Position numbers and translations under genes: made by a program | The notes under the pieces: model-generated | The model's input: only the letters and a program-made list of their open reading frames with translations | What the model was told of the DNA's origin: nothing | Database searches by the model: none | DNA from: Siccirubricoccus phaeus | GTDB lineage: Bacteria > Pseudomonadota > Alphaproteobacteria > Acetobacterales > Acetobacteraceae | Length of the DNA stretch: 64,000 nt | Direction of reading: 5' to 3' | NCBI RefSeq assembly: GCF_008360935.1 | Contig: NZ_SRXO01000020.1 | Coordinates: forward strand, 1-64,000 | In this document: piece after piece, positions 1 to 8,605 of the stretch | Position numbering within the stretch: position 1 is the stretch's first letter | Layout of the letters: every line of letters begins with the position of its first letter

Positions 1-486
1 CGGCTCCGGCGGGGGCTCGGGCGGCGGCAATTCCGGCGTCGGCTCCGGCACCGGTTCGGGCGGCGGCGGTTCCGGGGTGGGCTCGGGCGGTGGCGGCACG
101 GGCTCCGGCGGCGGCGGCTCAGGCGGCGGCGGCTCCGGCATCGGCTCGGGCGGAGGCGGCGGCTCCGGCTCCGGCGGCGGCTCGGGGGGCGGTGGCTCCG
201 GCGCGGGATCGGGCGGCGGGGGCGCGGCCTGCGGCTCGGGCGCTGGCGCCGGGGCAGCCTCCGGCTCGGGGGCCGGCTCGGGCTCGGGCTCCGGTTCCGG
301 CTCCGCCTCCGGCATCGCGATCTCGACCTCGGTCACCTCCTCGACCGGCGGCAGGGGGGCGGGGGGCAGCAGCAGGGCCCCCAGCGCCGCGGCGTGCAAC
401 AGCACCGCCGCCAACGCCGCCACGGCGCGGGTACGGTCCGGCGCCGACTGACGAGGGGGAAGGACGAAGTGGGAGCCGTCCGGCAT
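1..486 (-). CDS. tonB: TonB-type energy transducer, N-terminal part (cut by window edge)
   Basis: This protein would carry proton-motive energy from the ExbB/ExbD complex to outer-membrane TonB-dependent receptors. The 162 visible residues begin MPDGSHFVLPPRQSAPDR, followed by one membrane anchor (about residues 21-41, rich in Ala, Val and Leu). After a short acidic stretch, VEEVTEVEIAMPE, comes more than 110 residues made almost only of Pro and Glu (PEPEP, PEPPPPEP units), the rigid periplasm-spanning spacer of TonB proteins. The C-terminal receptor-binding domain lies outside the window. The ATG is 15 bp after the exbD stop, so it closes an exbB-exbD-tonB operon. The low-complexity spacer makes the reading of this stretch in other frames meaningless. 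Confidence 0.85.
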   Translation of the reverse strand, partial: MPDGSHFVLPPRQSAPDRTRAVAALAAVLLHAAALGALLLPPAPLPPVEEVTEVEIAMPEAEPEPEPEPEPAPEPEAAPAPAPEPQAAPPPPDPAPEPPPPEPPPEPEPPPPPEPMPEPPPPEPPPPEPVPPPPEPTPEPPPPEPVPEPTPELPPPEPPPEP

Positions 487-501
487 CGCCGCCCCCCGCC
501 C

Positions 502-945
502 TCAGCGCCGCGCCGGGGCGGGGTCCGCCACCAGCGCCACCCGGTCCACGCCGGCGCCGCGCAGCCCGCCGAGGACGCGCAGCACCTCGCCATAGGGCAC
601 ATCCTTGTCGCCGCGCAGATGCACGGCAGGGGCCGGGTCCAGGCCCTCGCGCGCCGCGGCCAGGCGGGCGGGCAGCTCCGCCTCCTCCACCCGGTTCTCC
701 TGCAGGTAGATCTCCCCGGGCGCCACCACGGTGACGGTGATGGGCTGGGTGGGCATCGGCACCCGGCTGGCGGTGGCCTGGGGCAGGCGGACGGGCACGC
801 CCACCGTCATCATCGGCGCCGCCACCATGAAGATGATGAGCAGCACCAGCATGACGTCGACCAGCGGGGTGACGTTCATCTCGGCGATCGGCGCCGCGTC
901 GTCGTCATCCCCGCCGCCACCGCCGCCGGGCATCTGCATCGCCAT
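502..945 (-). CDS. exbD: ExbD/TolR family biopolymer transport protein
   Basis: Inner-membrane partner of ExbB that uses the proton gradient to energise TonB. The 147-residue protein has a short cytoplasmic tail with a Gly run and an Asp run, then MNVTPLVDVMLVLLIIFM, a single transmembrane helix containing the conserved proton-relay Asp (residue 30 here, equivalent to Asp25 of E. coli ExbD). The periplasmic domain follows, with the usual HLRGDKDVPYGEVLRVL segment. It starts 3 bp after the exbB stop and is followed by tonB. TolR is the alternative name, but the adjacent tonB favours ExbD. Confidence 0.93.
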   Translation of the reverse strand: MAMQMPGGGGGGDDDDAAPIAEMNVTPLVDVMLVLLIIFMVAAPMMTVGVPVRLPQATASRVPMPTQPITVTVVAPGEIYLQENRVEEAELPARLAAAREGLDPAPAVHLRGDKDVPYGEVLRVLGGLRGAGVDRVALVADPAPARR

Positions 946-948
946 GGG

Positions 949-1590
<642 letters not shown>

Positions 1591-1608
1591 CGCGGCAAGT
1601 AACCGTAA

Positions 1609-1625
1609 TTGCGAGTCGTTTGCAA
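1609..1625. promoter_or_regulatory. possible Fur-type operator upstream of exbB
   Basis: The 17-mer TTGCGAGTCGTTTGCAA is an imperfect palindrome (TTGC at one end, GCAA at the other, plus an internal A/T pair) about 20 bp upstream of the exbB start. Fur/Mur-type boxes in alphaproteobacteria commonly show TTGC/TGC half-sites of this form around an AT-rich core, and TonB systems are often iron-controlled. The surrounding DNA is otherwise very GC-rich. Match is by eye only. Confidence 0.4.
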
Positions 1626-1768
1626 ATTGCCTGAGGCATGCGCTAGGTGCAGGGCAGACCGGCGCAGCGAGGGGGGAAGGGGACGGCCGGCCAGCGGCCC
1701 GCGAGGCCGGCGCCAAGGCCGGCGGATGCGGCTGGCGGACTCGCCAGGCCGCCGCCACGCGGGCGCGT

Positions 1769-2578
1769 TCAGCCCTCCGGGATGCGGGGGAAGACCGGCC
1801 CGTAGGCGCGGCGCAGCTCGGCGATCTGGCCGGCGGGGGGCTGGGCATAGGCGCCGCGGCGGCTGGTGAAGCGGCCGCCCATCAGGCGGTTCAGCTTCAC
1901 CGCGGCCTCGCCCGCCTTCAGCAGCGCCACGGCGGCGTTCAGCACCGGGGCGCCGCGCCCGGCCTCATGCACGCCCGCCTCGGCCAGCAGCACCATGGCG
2001 ACGCCGGCGGCCGGGATCACCACCTCGGCGCCGCGGGCGACGCAGGCTTCGGCGGCCTCCGCGAATTGGGCAAGCACGCGGTCCCGCGCCTCGCCGGGGG
2101 AGAAGGCGGCGTCGAGATCGACCAGCCGATCCACCCGCATGCGTTCCACGGCGACGACGCGCGACGTCAGCCCGATGAGGGCGACGTTTTCGAGGATGCG
2201 GCTGTGATGCTTGTCATTGGCGATGACGAGGCCGATGGAGGCGCCCATCTGGCAGGCGGTGAGCAGCGCCGTCTCGCAGAGGCCGAGGACGGGGATGGAC
2301 AGCATCTCCCGCGCCTGTCTGAGGCCGGGGTCGGCGATGTTGCCGAGGAGCAGCGCGTCGAAGCCTGCCGCCTCGGCGAGCTGCGCATTCTCCAGCACCT
2401 CGATGGTCTCGATGAATTCCAGGCTGCGATACTGGTCGCCGATGCCGCCGCGCTGTTCGATGCCGTGGATGGCGATCTCGGTGCCGGGGTCGGCGGCACG
2501 GTCGAACGTGCGGCGCAGCGCCTCGGCATAGGCCGGCCAGGCGGCGGGCCGCGTCATGGATTGGTACCAGAGGCGCAT
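1769..2578 (-). CDS. Asp/Glu racemase-superfamily protein lacking both catalytic cysteines
   Basis: A 269-residue protein with the overall pattern of the Asp/Glu/hydantoin racemase fold. Recognisable parts are an N-terminal MRLWYQSMTRP, the segment LLLGNIADPGLRQAREMLSIPVLG and the later GAEVVIPAAGVAMVLLAEAG. In racemases of this fold one catalytic Cys sits at the position of Asn in LGNIADPG, and the second in the GLGCAGM-like strand that here reads VVIPAAGVAM. Both are absent, so true 1,1-proton-transfer racemisation is doubtful and a decarboxylase, isomerase or binding role is possible. It lies between exbB and a small membrane protein on the same strand, with a 2-bp gap to the latter. Confidence 0.7.
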   Translation of the reverse strand: MRLWYQSMTRPAAWPAYAEALRRTFDRAADPGTEIAIHGIEQRGGIGDQYRSLEFIETIEVLENAQLAEAAGFDALLLGNIADPGLRQAREMLSIPVLGLCETALLTACQMGASIGLVIANDKHHSRILENVALIGLTSRVVAVERMRVDRLVDLDAAFSPGEARDRVLAQFAEAAEACVARGAEVVIPAAGVAMVLLAEAGVHEAGRGAPVLNAAVALLKAGEAAVKLNRLMGGRFTSRRGAYAQPPAGQIAELRRAYGPVFPRIPEG

Positions 2579-2580
2579 GG

Positions 2581-2844
2581 TCAGAGATCGGCCTTCCAGA
2601 TCCAGAGGCCGATCAGCGCGCCGACCGTGGCGCCGGCCGCGAGGGAGAGCGGGGTGTCGGCCGCCAGCTCCCGCGCGATCGCCACCCAGAGCACGAAGAC
2701 GCCGATGGCGACGGCGATGCCGCCGAAGAGCGAGGCGCGGGAGGTCTTGATGCCGCCGCCATCCAGCGGCCTGAGCGCGCCCGATCGCGGAGGGGCGGAG
2801 CCCCGCGGCGTGAATCGGTCGCGCGAGGTCGAATGCGCGGCCAT
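2581..2844 (-). CDS. small membrane protein, unknown function
   Basis: An 87-residue protein not recognised as a named family. The N-terminal 30 residues are polar and Arg/Pro-rich, followed by two predicted membrane helices, about residues 39-58 (LFGGIAVAIGVFVLWVAIAR) and 66-83 (LSLAAGATVGALIGLWIW). It is packed tightly between the fatty-acid hydroxylase gene (2-bp gap upstream) and the racemase-fold gene (2-bp gap downstream), which suggests one transcript. It may be a membrane accessory of the hydroxylase, but that is inference from position only. Confidence 0.6.
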   Translation of the reverse strand: MAAHSTSRDRFTPRGSAPPRSGALRPLDGGGIKTSRASLFGGIAVAIGVFVLWVAIARELAADTPLSLAAGATVGALIGLWIWKADL

Positions 2845-2846
2845 GC

Positions 2847-3665
2847 CTATTCCGCCGCCATCGCGGTGCGCGGCCTTCCGGCCCGCGGGTCGTCCAGCGT
2901 GTGCTTCACCCGCTTCAGGTCGCCGCGGACATGCCGCGCATCATAGCCGTTGAAGATATGGCCGAGCAGCCCGCGCTTCAGATCGCTGGTGCCGAAGAGC
3001 CAATCGGCGATCGGGTAGGTGAGGTTGAAATTCCGCTCCATCATGATGGCGGTGTTGTGGTGCGCGGCGTGGTGGCGGCGGATGGTGTTGACGAAGGGGA
3101 TGTGCCGCACCAGCCGGTCATCCTTCACATGGCAGCAGAAGTGGAACAGCTCGTAGTTCAGGTAGAGCGCCGTGTTGGTGATCAGCAGCAGCCACCCCGC
3201 ATCCGGGAAGCCCGCCGCATTCAGCACGAAGGCCGGCAGCAGCGACATCGCCAGGAAGGTGATGAGGGCGTAGGGCGGGAAGAACACGATGCGGAAATCG
3301 CGCGCGTTGTCGATGGTGTACTCGTTCTCGGTGAAGAATTGGTGGTGCGCCAGGGTGTGGCGCTTGTAGATGCCCATCATCCCGCGCAGCGGCCGGTGCA
3401 TGACGTATTTATGGATCCACCATTCGAAGACGTTGGCGCCGAGGAAGGCGACGGGGATCACCAGATACTCGTACCAGGCGGGGGAGCCGATCTGCCGGGC
3501 GCAATACCAGATGGCGGCGCCGCCGATGGCGTAGATGAGGGCGACATGCGCCCAGCCATGGTAGAGCCGGCCGATCTTCTGCCGGAAATCCGCGCGGAAG
3601 GCCTGCTGCCGGCGGGAGAGCCGCTCCCGCTTCAGGGCCTCGGGGCTGCTGTGGCTGCCGTCCAT
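2847..3665 (-). CDS. fatty acid hydroxylase / sterol desaturase superfamily membrane protein
   Basis: Integral-membrane di-iron oxygenase of the fatty acid hydroxylase superfamily. From the chosen ATG (residue 1 of MDGSHSSPEALKRER) the protein has 272 residues. The histidine clusters expected for the di-iron site are present: HKYVMH (85-90), HTLAHH (103-108), HFCCH (175-179) and HHAAHH (198-203), interspersed with four hydrophobic segments. Typical substrates are fatty acyl chains, sterols or carotenoids; this one cannot be told from the sequence. The start at 3665 is preferred over ATGs at 3698 and 3725 because AGGAAA lies 8 bp upstream. Operon with the two genes that follow on the minus strand. 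Confidence 0.85.
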   Translation of the reverse strand: MDGSHSSPEALKRERLSRRQQAFRADFRQKIGRLYHGWAHVALIYAIGGAAIWYCARQIGSPAWYEYLVIPVAFLGANVFEWWIHKYVMHRPLRGMMGIYKRHTLAHHQFFTENEYTIDNARDFRIVFFPPYALITFLAMSLLPAFVLNAAGFPDAGWLLLITNTALYLNYELFHFCCHVKDDRLVRHIPFVNTIRRHHAAHHNTAIMMERNFNLTYPIADWLFGTSDLKRGLLGHIFNGYDARHVRGDLKRVKHTLDDPRAGRPRTAMAAE

Positions 3666-3747
3666 GGTGGCCGTTTCCTGTTCCCTGCTGGCTGACATAT
3701 CAGCCGCGCGGCCGGCCAGGGTCAAGCGAGCGATGGGGCCGGGGAAT

Positions 3748-4446
3748 TCAGGGCTCCGGGCCCACCGTCGCGCGGGTGAAGGCCTCGATATAGTCGATCA
3801 GCACATCGGAGGCGCGGGCGGCGCCCGCCGCATCGCCCTGGGCGATCGCCATGGCCAGCGCCGCATGCGCCACGGCGGAGCGCGGCAGATCGGCATTGCG
3901 CTGCCAATGGATGAACCAGAAGCGGCGGGAGAGCCCGTGCATCAGCGCCATGGCGGCGGCGGCGAATTCATTCCGCGCCGCCTCCAGCACCAGCAGGTTC
4001 AGCGACCGGTCGGCGGAGAGGAACGCCGTGCCGTCATTGTTCGCCGCGGCCTGCTCCATGCGTTCGGCCAGGGCGCGGAAATGCCGGCGCTCCCCCGCAT
4101 CCGCCCGGCGCGCGGCGAGGCGGGCGATCAGCCGCTCCACCTCCCGCCGCACCTCCAGCAGGCGCAGCTGCTCCCGCACATCCACCGGCGCCACCACGAT
4201 GCCGCGCCGCGGCAGGATGCGCACCAGCTTCTCCCGCGCTAGACGCTGCAGCGCCTCCCGCACCGGGGTGCGGCCGAATTGGAAGCGGGCGGAAAGCTGC
4301 GCCTCGCTCACTGCCTCGCCCGGCCGCAGGTCGAGCGTGACGATCGCCTCCTCGATGGCCCGGTAAGCCTGTTCGGTGAGGGTGCTGTCGGCGGCGGCGC
4401 CCAGGGGTGCGCGCTCCTGTTTCGGGTGCGTAGTAGCTTCTCGCAT
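3748..4446 (-). CDS. GntR family transcriptional regulator (FadR/FCD type)
   Basis: A 232-residue one-component regulator. The N-terminal winged helix spans about residues 25-90 (LTEQAYRAIEEAIVTLDLRPGE, then FGRTPVREALQRLAREKLV and RRGIVV, the typical GntR wing). The C-terminal all-helical FCD ligand-binding domain carries conserved metal-ligand positions such as the Asp in FLSADRSLNLLVLEAARN and a His in AHAALAMAIAQGD. Effectors of this subgroup are usually organic acids. The start MREATTHPKQE was chosen; the longer frame back to 4551 runs through an AT-rich likely promoter. Its target may be itself or the neighbouring hydroxylase operon. Confidence 0.88.
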   Translation of the reverse strand: MREATTHPKQERAPLGAAADSTLTEQAYRAIEEAIVTLDLRPGEAVSEAQLSARFQFGRTPVREALQRLAREKLVRILPRRGIVVAPVDVREQLRLLEVRREVERLIARLAARRADAGERRHFRALAERMEQAAANNDGTAFLSADRSLNLLVLEAARNEFAAAAMALMHGLSRRFWFIHWQRNADLPRSAVAHAALAMAIAQGDAAGAARASDVLIDYIEAFTRATVGPEP

Positions 4447-4669
4447 CGCAGCAGCTTTTGCGGGAAGAGCGCGCCGGGCGCAACCATAGTTGACAAGCAA
4501 CCCGGACTCCCCCCACACTTTGCGCATCAGATATATCAGCGGGATATTCAATGACGCCCGCTGCTATGTCGCCCTGCGGAAAGCCGGGTTTAGGGAGGGT
4601 GAGGTCCGGGGTGCCGCGCGTGCCGGTGCCGTGTTCCGCGCCTGTCGGAGCCGGCCCGGCGCGTGCCCC

Positions 4670-4996
4670 CTAGCTGGTCGGTCGACCTTCCTCCAGCGCC
4701 GCCACCGCCGCCGCGATCTCCTCGCCGGTCAGCATCCAGGCATTGTCGAGCTCGGCCACCACCAGGCGCATGAAGCCCTCGGTCAGGGCCAGAGCGCGCG
4801 CCGGGTCGCCCAGATGCTCACACAAAAGCGCGAGGGCGAGCTGGCGTGGGCCGTCGCCCTCATAGGTCCATTCGAACCCCATCGGGGAGAAGGTCCGGAC
4901 GTCGAAGCGCGGGTCGAGCGGCGCGCCATCCACCGTGACTTCCGCCCCGGCCAGGCCGCGGCCGCCTTCATAGATCTTCATGGGCCCTGTCTTCAT
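4670..4996 (-). CDS. small DUF6166-like protein overlapping the alcohol dehydrogenase gene
   Basis: A 108-residue soluble protein beginning MKTGPMKIYEGG. The segment SPMGFEWTYEGDGPRQLALA followed by LLCEHLGDPARAL resembles the DUF6166 pattern (FEWGYGGSGPAQLALALL in other members, from memory). The ATG overlaps the stop of the upstream zinc alcohol dehydrogenase by 4 bp (ATGA), so the two are translationally coupled. The role is unknown. The acidic C-terminal helix ELDNAWMLTGEEIAAAVAALEE suggests a protein-interaction partner rather than an enzyme. Confidence 0.7.
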   Translation of the reverse strand: MKTGPMKIYEGGRGLAGAEVTVDGAPLDPRFDVRTFSPMGFEWTYEGDGPRQLALALLCEHLGDPARALALTEGFMRLVVAELDNAWMLTGEEIAAAVAALEEGRPTS

Positions 4997-6099
4997 GGGA
5001 ACATCACCACGGAGCGGATGGCCTCCCCGCGCTGCAGCGCGGCGAAGCCCTGGTTGATCTCCTCGAGGCCGATGCGGGCGGTGATCAGGCTGTCGAGGTC
5101 GAGCTTCCCGGCCAGGTAGGCCTCCGCCAGCAGGGGGAAGTCCTCGGCCGGCCGGGCGCCGCCATAGGAGGAGCGGGTGATCCGCTTCTCCTGCATCAGC
5201 GCGCCCCAGCGGAACGGCATCTCCGCATTCACCCCGAGCTTGCCGAGCCAGACCACCTGGCCGCCGGGCCGCACCGCCTCGACGCTGCTGCGCAGGCTGG
5301 CGGGGACGCCGGCGGCCTCGATCACCGCATCGGCGCCGCGGCCGGCGGTGAGGCGGCGGGCGAGGGCGGCAGGGTCCTCGGCGGCGGGGTCGCACAGGGT
5401 GGTGGCGCCGGCCCGCTCCGCCATGGCGCGGCGGGCGGGGTTGGGATCGACGGCGATGATTTGCCGGGCACCGGCCAGCTTCGCGCCCTGGATAGCGGCG
5501 AGGCCGACGGCGCCGGCACCGAGCACCATCACCACCTCCCCCCAGCCGATCCGGGCGATATGGGTGGCGGCGCCGAAGCCCGTCATCACCGCGCAGCCGA
5601 GCAGGCAGGCGCGATCCAGCGGCATCTCCCGCGGCACCGGCACGGCCTGCTGCGCCGGCACCACGACATACTCCGCGAAGCCGCCGAGATACATGAGCTG
5701 GTGCAGCGTCGCGCCATCATCGCAGGCGAGGCGGGGGCGGCCGTCGAAATGCACGGCCTTGGGGCCGTTGGCGAGATAGGGCTCGCAGAGAATCGGCTGG
5801 GCACGGCGGCAGTAGAAGCAGCCGCCGCAATGCGGGTTCCAGGAGAGCACCACGGGATCGCCCAGGGCGAGGCCGGTGACGCCCTCGCCCAGCGCGGCGA
5901 TGGTGCCGGCCGCCTCATGGCCCAGCACGGCCGGCAGGGTGAGGCCGAGCTGGCCCTCGATGACCTCCAGATCGGTATGGCAGAGCGAGGCGGCGACGGT
6001 CTTCACCAGCACATCGCCGGAGGCGAGAGGGCCGATGCGAATGCGCTCTATGGCCATGGGCTGGCCGATGGCGCGGAGCACCGCGGCGCGGGCTTGCAT
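4993..6099 (-). CDS. zinc-dependent alcohol dehydrogenase (MDR superfamily)
   Basis: A 368-residue medium-chain alcohol dehydrogenase. Catalytic-zinc ligands are visible in CHTD (Cys40) and GHE (61-62), and the structural-zinc cysteines at 91, 94, 97 and 105 (CGGCFYC and LCEP). The NAD(P)-binding Rossmann motif is VLGAGAVGLAAIQGAKLAGA, followed by DPNPARR, whose Asp favours NAD. The overall pattern is that of class-III-like alcohol dehydrogenases acting on formaldehyde-glutathione or longer primary alcohols. The start at 6099 has a strong GGGGAGGA ribosome-binding site; the extension to 6312 runs through a palindromic repeat and was rejected. Coupled to the DUF6166-like gene. Confidence 0.9.
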   Translation of the reverse strand: MQARAAVLRAIGQPMAIERIRIGPLASGDVLVKTVAASLCHTDLEVIEGQLGLTLPAVLGHEAAGTIAALGEGVTGLALGDPVVLSWNPHCGGCFYCRRAQPILCEPYLANGPKAVHFDGRPRLACDDGATLHQLMYLGGFAEYVVVPAQQAVPVPREMPLDRACLLGCAVMTGFGAATHIARIGWGEVVMVLGAGAVGLAAIQGAKLAGARQIIAVDPNPARRAMAERAGATTLCDPAAEDPAALARRLTAGRGADAVIEAAGVPASLRSSVEAVRPGGQVVWLGKLGVNAEMPFRWGALMQEKRITRSSYGGARPAEDFPLLAEAYLAGKLDLDSLITARIGLEEINQGFAALQRGEAIRSVVMFP

Positions 6100-6121
6100 G
6101 AATATCCTCCCCTGCGTCGTT

Positions 6122-6280
6122 CCCTCCCCCGCCCTGCGGGGGAGGGTCAGGGTGGGGGTGGATCGGGGGCGGCGTCCATCCGGTAATTCGGCGTGGGCGG
6201 TCGGCCAGCGTCCGGCATCGCGGTTCTCGCCCAGCCCCGCCACCCCCCACCCCGGCCCTCCCCCGCGAAGCGGGGGAGGG
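6122..6280. repeat. inverted pair of palindromic REP-like units
   Basis: Two perfect hairpins with stems CCCTCCCCCGC/GCGGGGGAGGG lie at 6122-6146 and 6256-6280. The flanking bases are also inverted copies of each other (GGGTCAGGGTGGGGGTGG after the first, CCACCCCCCACCCCGGCCC before the second), so the whole is a BIME-like arrangement between the acyl-CoA ligase and alcohol dehydrogenase genes. It may act as an attenuator or mRNA stabiliser inside the operon. Confidence 0.75.
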
Positions 6281-6289
6281 AGACGCCGC

Positions 6290-8428
6290 TCAGCCGCAGC
6301 GCACCAGCCCATCCACCGCCAGGCAACCCCAGTCGCCGACGATCAGCGGGTTCACCTCGGCTTCCTGCAGCGTCTCCCCGGCCTCCGCCGCCAGCATCGA
6401 GAAGGCCGAGACCGCTTGCGCCACCGCCGCCAGATCGGCCCTGGGGGCGCCGCGGAAGCCATCCAGCAGCGGAAACCCCTTCAGGCTGCGCAGCATCGCC
6501 TCGGCGCGGGCCGGGGTGACGGGCGCCAGGTCCAGCGCCACGTCGCGCCATAGCTCCGCCTGCACGCCGCCGGTGCCGATAAGGATCATCGGCCCGAATT
6601 GCGGGTCCCGCCGCGCGCCGAGGATCAGCTCCACGCCCTTCCGCGACATGCGCTGCACCAGCACGCCATCCAGCCTTGCCTCGGGCGCGTGCCGCTTCGC
6701 GCTCGCCATGATCTCGGCGAAGGCGGATTTCACCGCCGCGGCGTCCGGGAGGTTCAGCTTCACCCCGCCCACTTCCGTCTTGTGGGCGATATCCGGGCTG
6801 TCGAGTTTCAGCACCACCGGGAAGCCAAGTGCCGCCGCCTGATCCGCCGCCGCCTCGGCGGTCGCGGCACGGCGCTCCTCCACCACCGGCACGCCGACCT
6901 TGGCGAAGAGCGTCTTCGCCTCGGCTTCCGTCAGCACCGCACCCTTGCCGGGCAACGCGGCAACCGCTTCCGCCAGCCCCGGCGGCGGCGCAGGCGGCGC
7001 TTCCTCGACGCGATCATGGTAGGCGTGCCACAGCCTGATGCCCCGCATCAGCCGCCGCATCGAACGGAACAGTGGCACCACCGGCGAGGCATCGGCCGCC
7101 ACCGCCCCGGGCCCTTCGAGCTGCTCCGGAATCCAGGCGACGATGATCGGCTTGCCGCCCTTCTCCGTCAGCTCGGCGATCTCCTTGATACGCGCCGTGG
7201 TCGTCGCGTAGTGCGAATAGACCTGCGGATAGACGATGACGCCATATTGCGGGTCGGCGGCCATCGCCAGCACGCACTTGCCGAAGCTGGTCGGGTCGCT
7301 CGCGGCCTGCGCCGTCAGGTCGCAGGGGTTGCGCGCCGCGCCGAAATCCGGGATGGCCGCTTCCAGCACCGCCTTCGCCGCGGCGCTGGGCTGCGGCATG
7401 TCCAGCTCCAGTGCCTCCGCATGGTCCGCCGCCATGATGCCGGCGCCGCCGGAGGCGGTGACGATGGCGACCCCCTTGGCCGTGGGCCTGCCCGCCTTGG
7501 CAAAGAGCGCGGCGGTTTCCAGCAGCGCTTCGAAATCCTCCACCTCCACCATGCCGGCGCGCTTGAACGCCGCCGACCAGGCGGCGGCGCTGCCGGCGAG
7601 GGACCCGGTGTGGGAGACGGCCGCCGCCGCCCCCGCCTCGCCGCGGCCGAGCTTCAGCACGACGATCGGCTTGCCCGCCGCCTTCGCCGCCGCGCCCAGC
7701 AGCGCCAGGCGGCGGCCGTCGCGCAGCCCCTCGACGGCCAGCGCCACCACGCGGCATTCCGGCATGGAGAGCTGATAGGCGGCGAGGTCGCAGACATCGA
7801 GGTCGGTCGCATTCCCCGCCGTCGTCATGTGGCAGACGGCGTAGCCGCGCTCGGCGGCCTGCATCAGCGCATAGCCGAGCGCGCCGGACTGGCTGGTGAT
7901 GGCGACGCCGCCGGCCGGTGCCGTCATGCGCGCATATTCCGGCATGAAGGTGACGCCCGCCTTCAGCACATGATCGACGATGCCGAGGCAATTCACCCCG
8001 ACCAGCGGCATCCCCGCGCCGCGGCACAATTCGCGCAGCGAAGCTTCCTCCGCCACGCGCTCCGGCAGCCCGGTTTCGCCATAGCCGGAGGCGAAGGCGA
8101 TGACGCCGCCCGCGCCCTTGGCGATGCACTGCTTCACCGCCCCCGCCACCTGCTCCCGCGGCAGGGCGATCAGCACGCAATCCGGCGCCTCGGGCAGCTC
8201 CTCCAGGCTGGCGTAGCAGGGCCGGCCATGCAGGTCCTTGCCCGCGTATTTCGGGTTCACCCCCCAGACCGGGCCGGAGAAATTCACCAAATTGGTGACG
8301 GTGCGGCCGCCGAAGCGGGTGGGCTCGGCGGAGACGCCGACCACGGCGACGCTGCGCGGCGAGAGCAGGCGACGAAGGCTGGCGGGGTCGCGAAGCGGTT
8401 CCGGCCCCGTCTCGGTCTGCGACGTCAC
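6290..8428 (-). CDS. ADP-forming acetate/acyl-CoA ligase (fused alpha-beta)
   Basis: Makes an acyl-CoA from a carboxylic acid, CoA and ATP, giving ADP. The 712 residues comprise an N-terminal CoA-binding Rossmann domain (about 20-125), two succinyl-CoA-synthetase-like flavodoxin domains (about 160-450) and a C-terminal ATP-grasp domain (about 485-705). The phosphorylated histidine is His273 in VSHTGSLAG. ATP-grasp motifs VVLKLDSPDIAHKTEVGGVKL and the LVQRM strand are clear. Substrate is not fixed by sequence; related enzymes act on acetate, pimelate or aromatic acids. Neighbours supply aldehyde and alcohol dehydrogenases, which fits activation of the acid they produce. Confidence 0.9.
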   Translation of the reverse strand: MTSQTETGPEPLRDPASLRRLLSPRSVAVVGVSAEPTRFGGRTVTNLVNFSGPVWGVNPKYAGKDLHGRPCYASLEELPEAPDCVLIALPREQVAGAVKQCIAKGAGGVIAFASGYGETGLPERVAEEASLRELCRGAGMPLVGVNCLGIVDHVLKAGVTFMPEYARMTAPAGGVAITSQSGALGYALMQAAERGYAVCHMTTAGNATDLDVCDLAAYQLSMPECRVVALAVEGLRDGRRLALLGAAAKAAGKPIVVLKLGRGEAGAAAAVSHTGSLAGSAAAWSAAFKRAGMVEVEDFEALLETAALFAKAGRPTAKGVAIVTASGGAGIMAADHAEALELDMPQPSAAAKAVLEAAIPDFGAARNPCDLTAQAASDPTSFGKCVLAMAADPQYGVIVYPQVYSHYATTTARIKEIAELTEKGGKPIIVAWIPEQLEGPGAVAADASPVVPLFRSMRRLMRGIRLWHAYHDRVEEAPPAPPPGLAEAVAALPGKGAVLTEAEAKTLFAKVGVPVVEERRAATAEAAADQAAALGFPVVLKLDSPDIAHKTEVGGVKLNLPDAAAVKSAFAEIMASAKRHAPEARLDGVLVQRMSRKGVELILGARRDPQFGPMILIGTGGVQAELWRDVALDLAPVTPARAEAMLRSLKGFPLLDGFRGAPRADLAAVAQAVSAFSMLAAEAGETLQEAEVNPLIVGDWGCLAVDGLVRCG

Positions 8429-8605
8429 CCTTCGTCCCTCCCTTGGCTCCCGGCCAGCGACGATAACCGGGAGGGCGAAGGGGTCAACCGGGCGGTGGTG
8501 CGATGCGGCAGGCGCGCCACCGCGTCGCGCCGGCGCGGGACGGGGCTCTCCCGCCCGCGCCGGCCATGGCCCGGGACGCGCGATTCAGATGGTCGCGCGC
8601 CCGGC

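Noticed and set aside
1591-1848. N-terminal extension of ExbB
   Set aside because: Ala/Pro/Arg-rich, includes the putative Fur box, and the membrane topology is complete without it.
2901-3695. 264-residue plus-strand ORF opposite the fatty acid hydroxylase
   Set aside because: Shadow of the real minus-strand gene, which has four intact His clusters.
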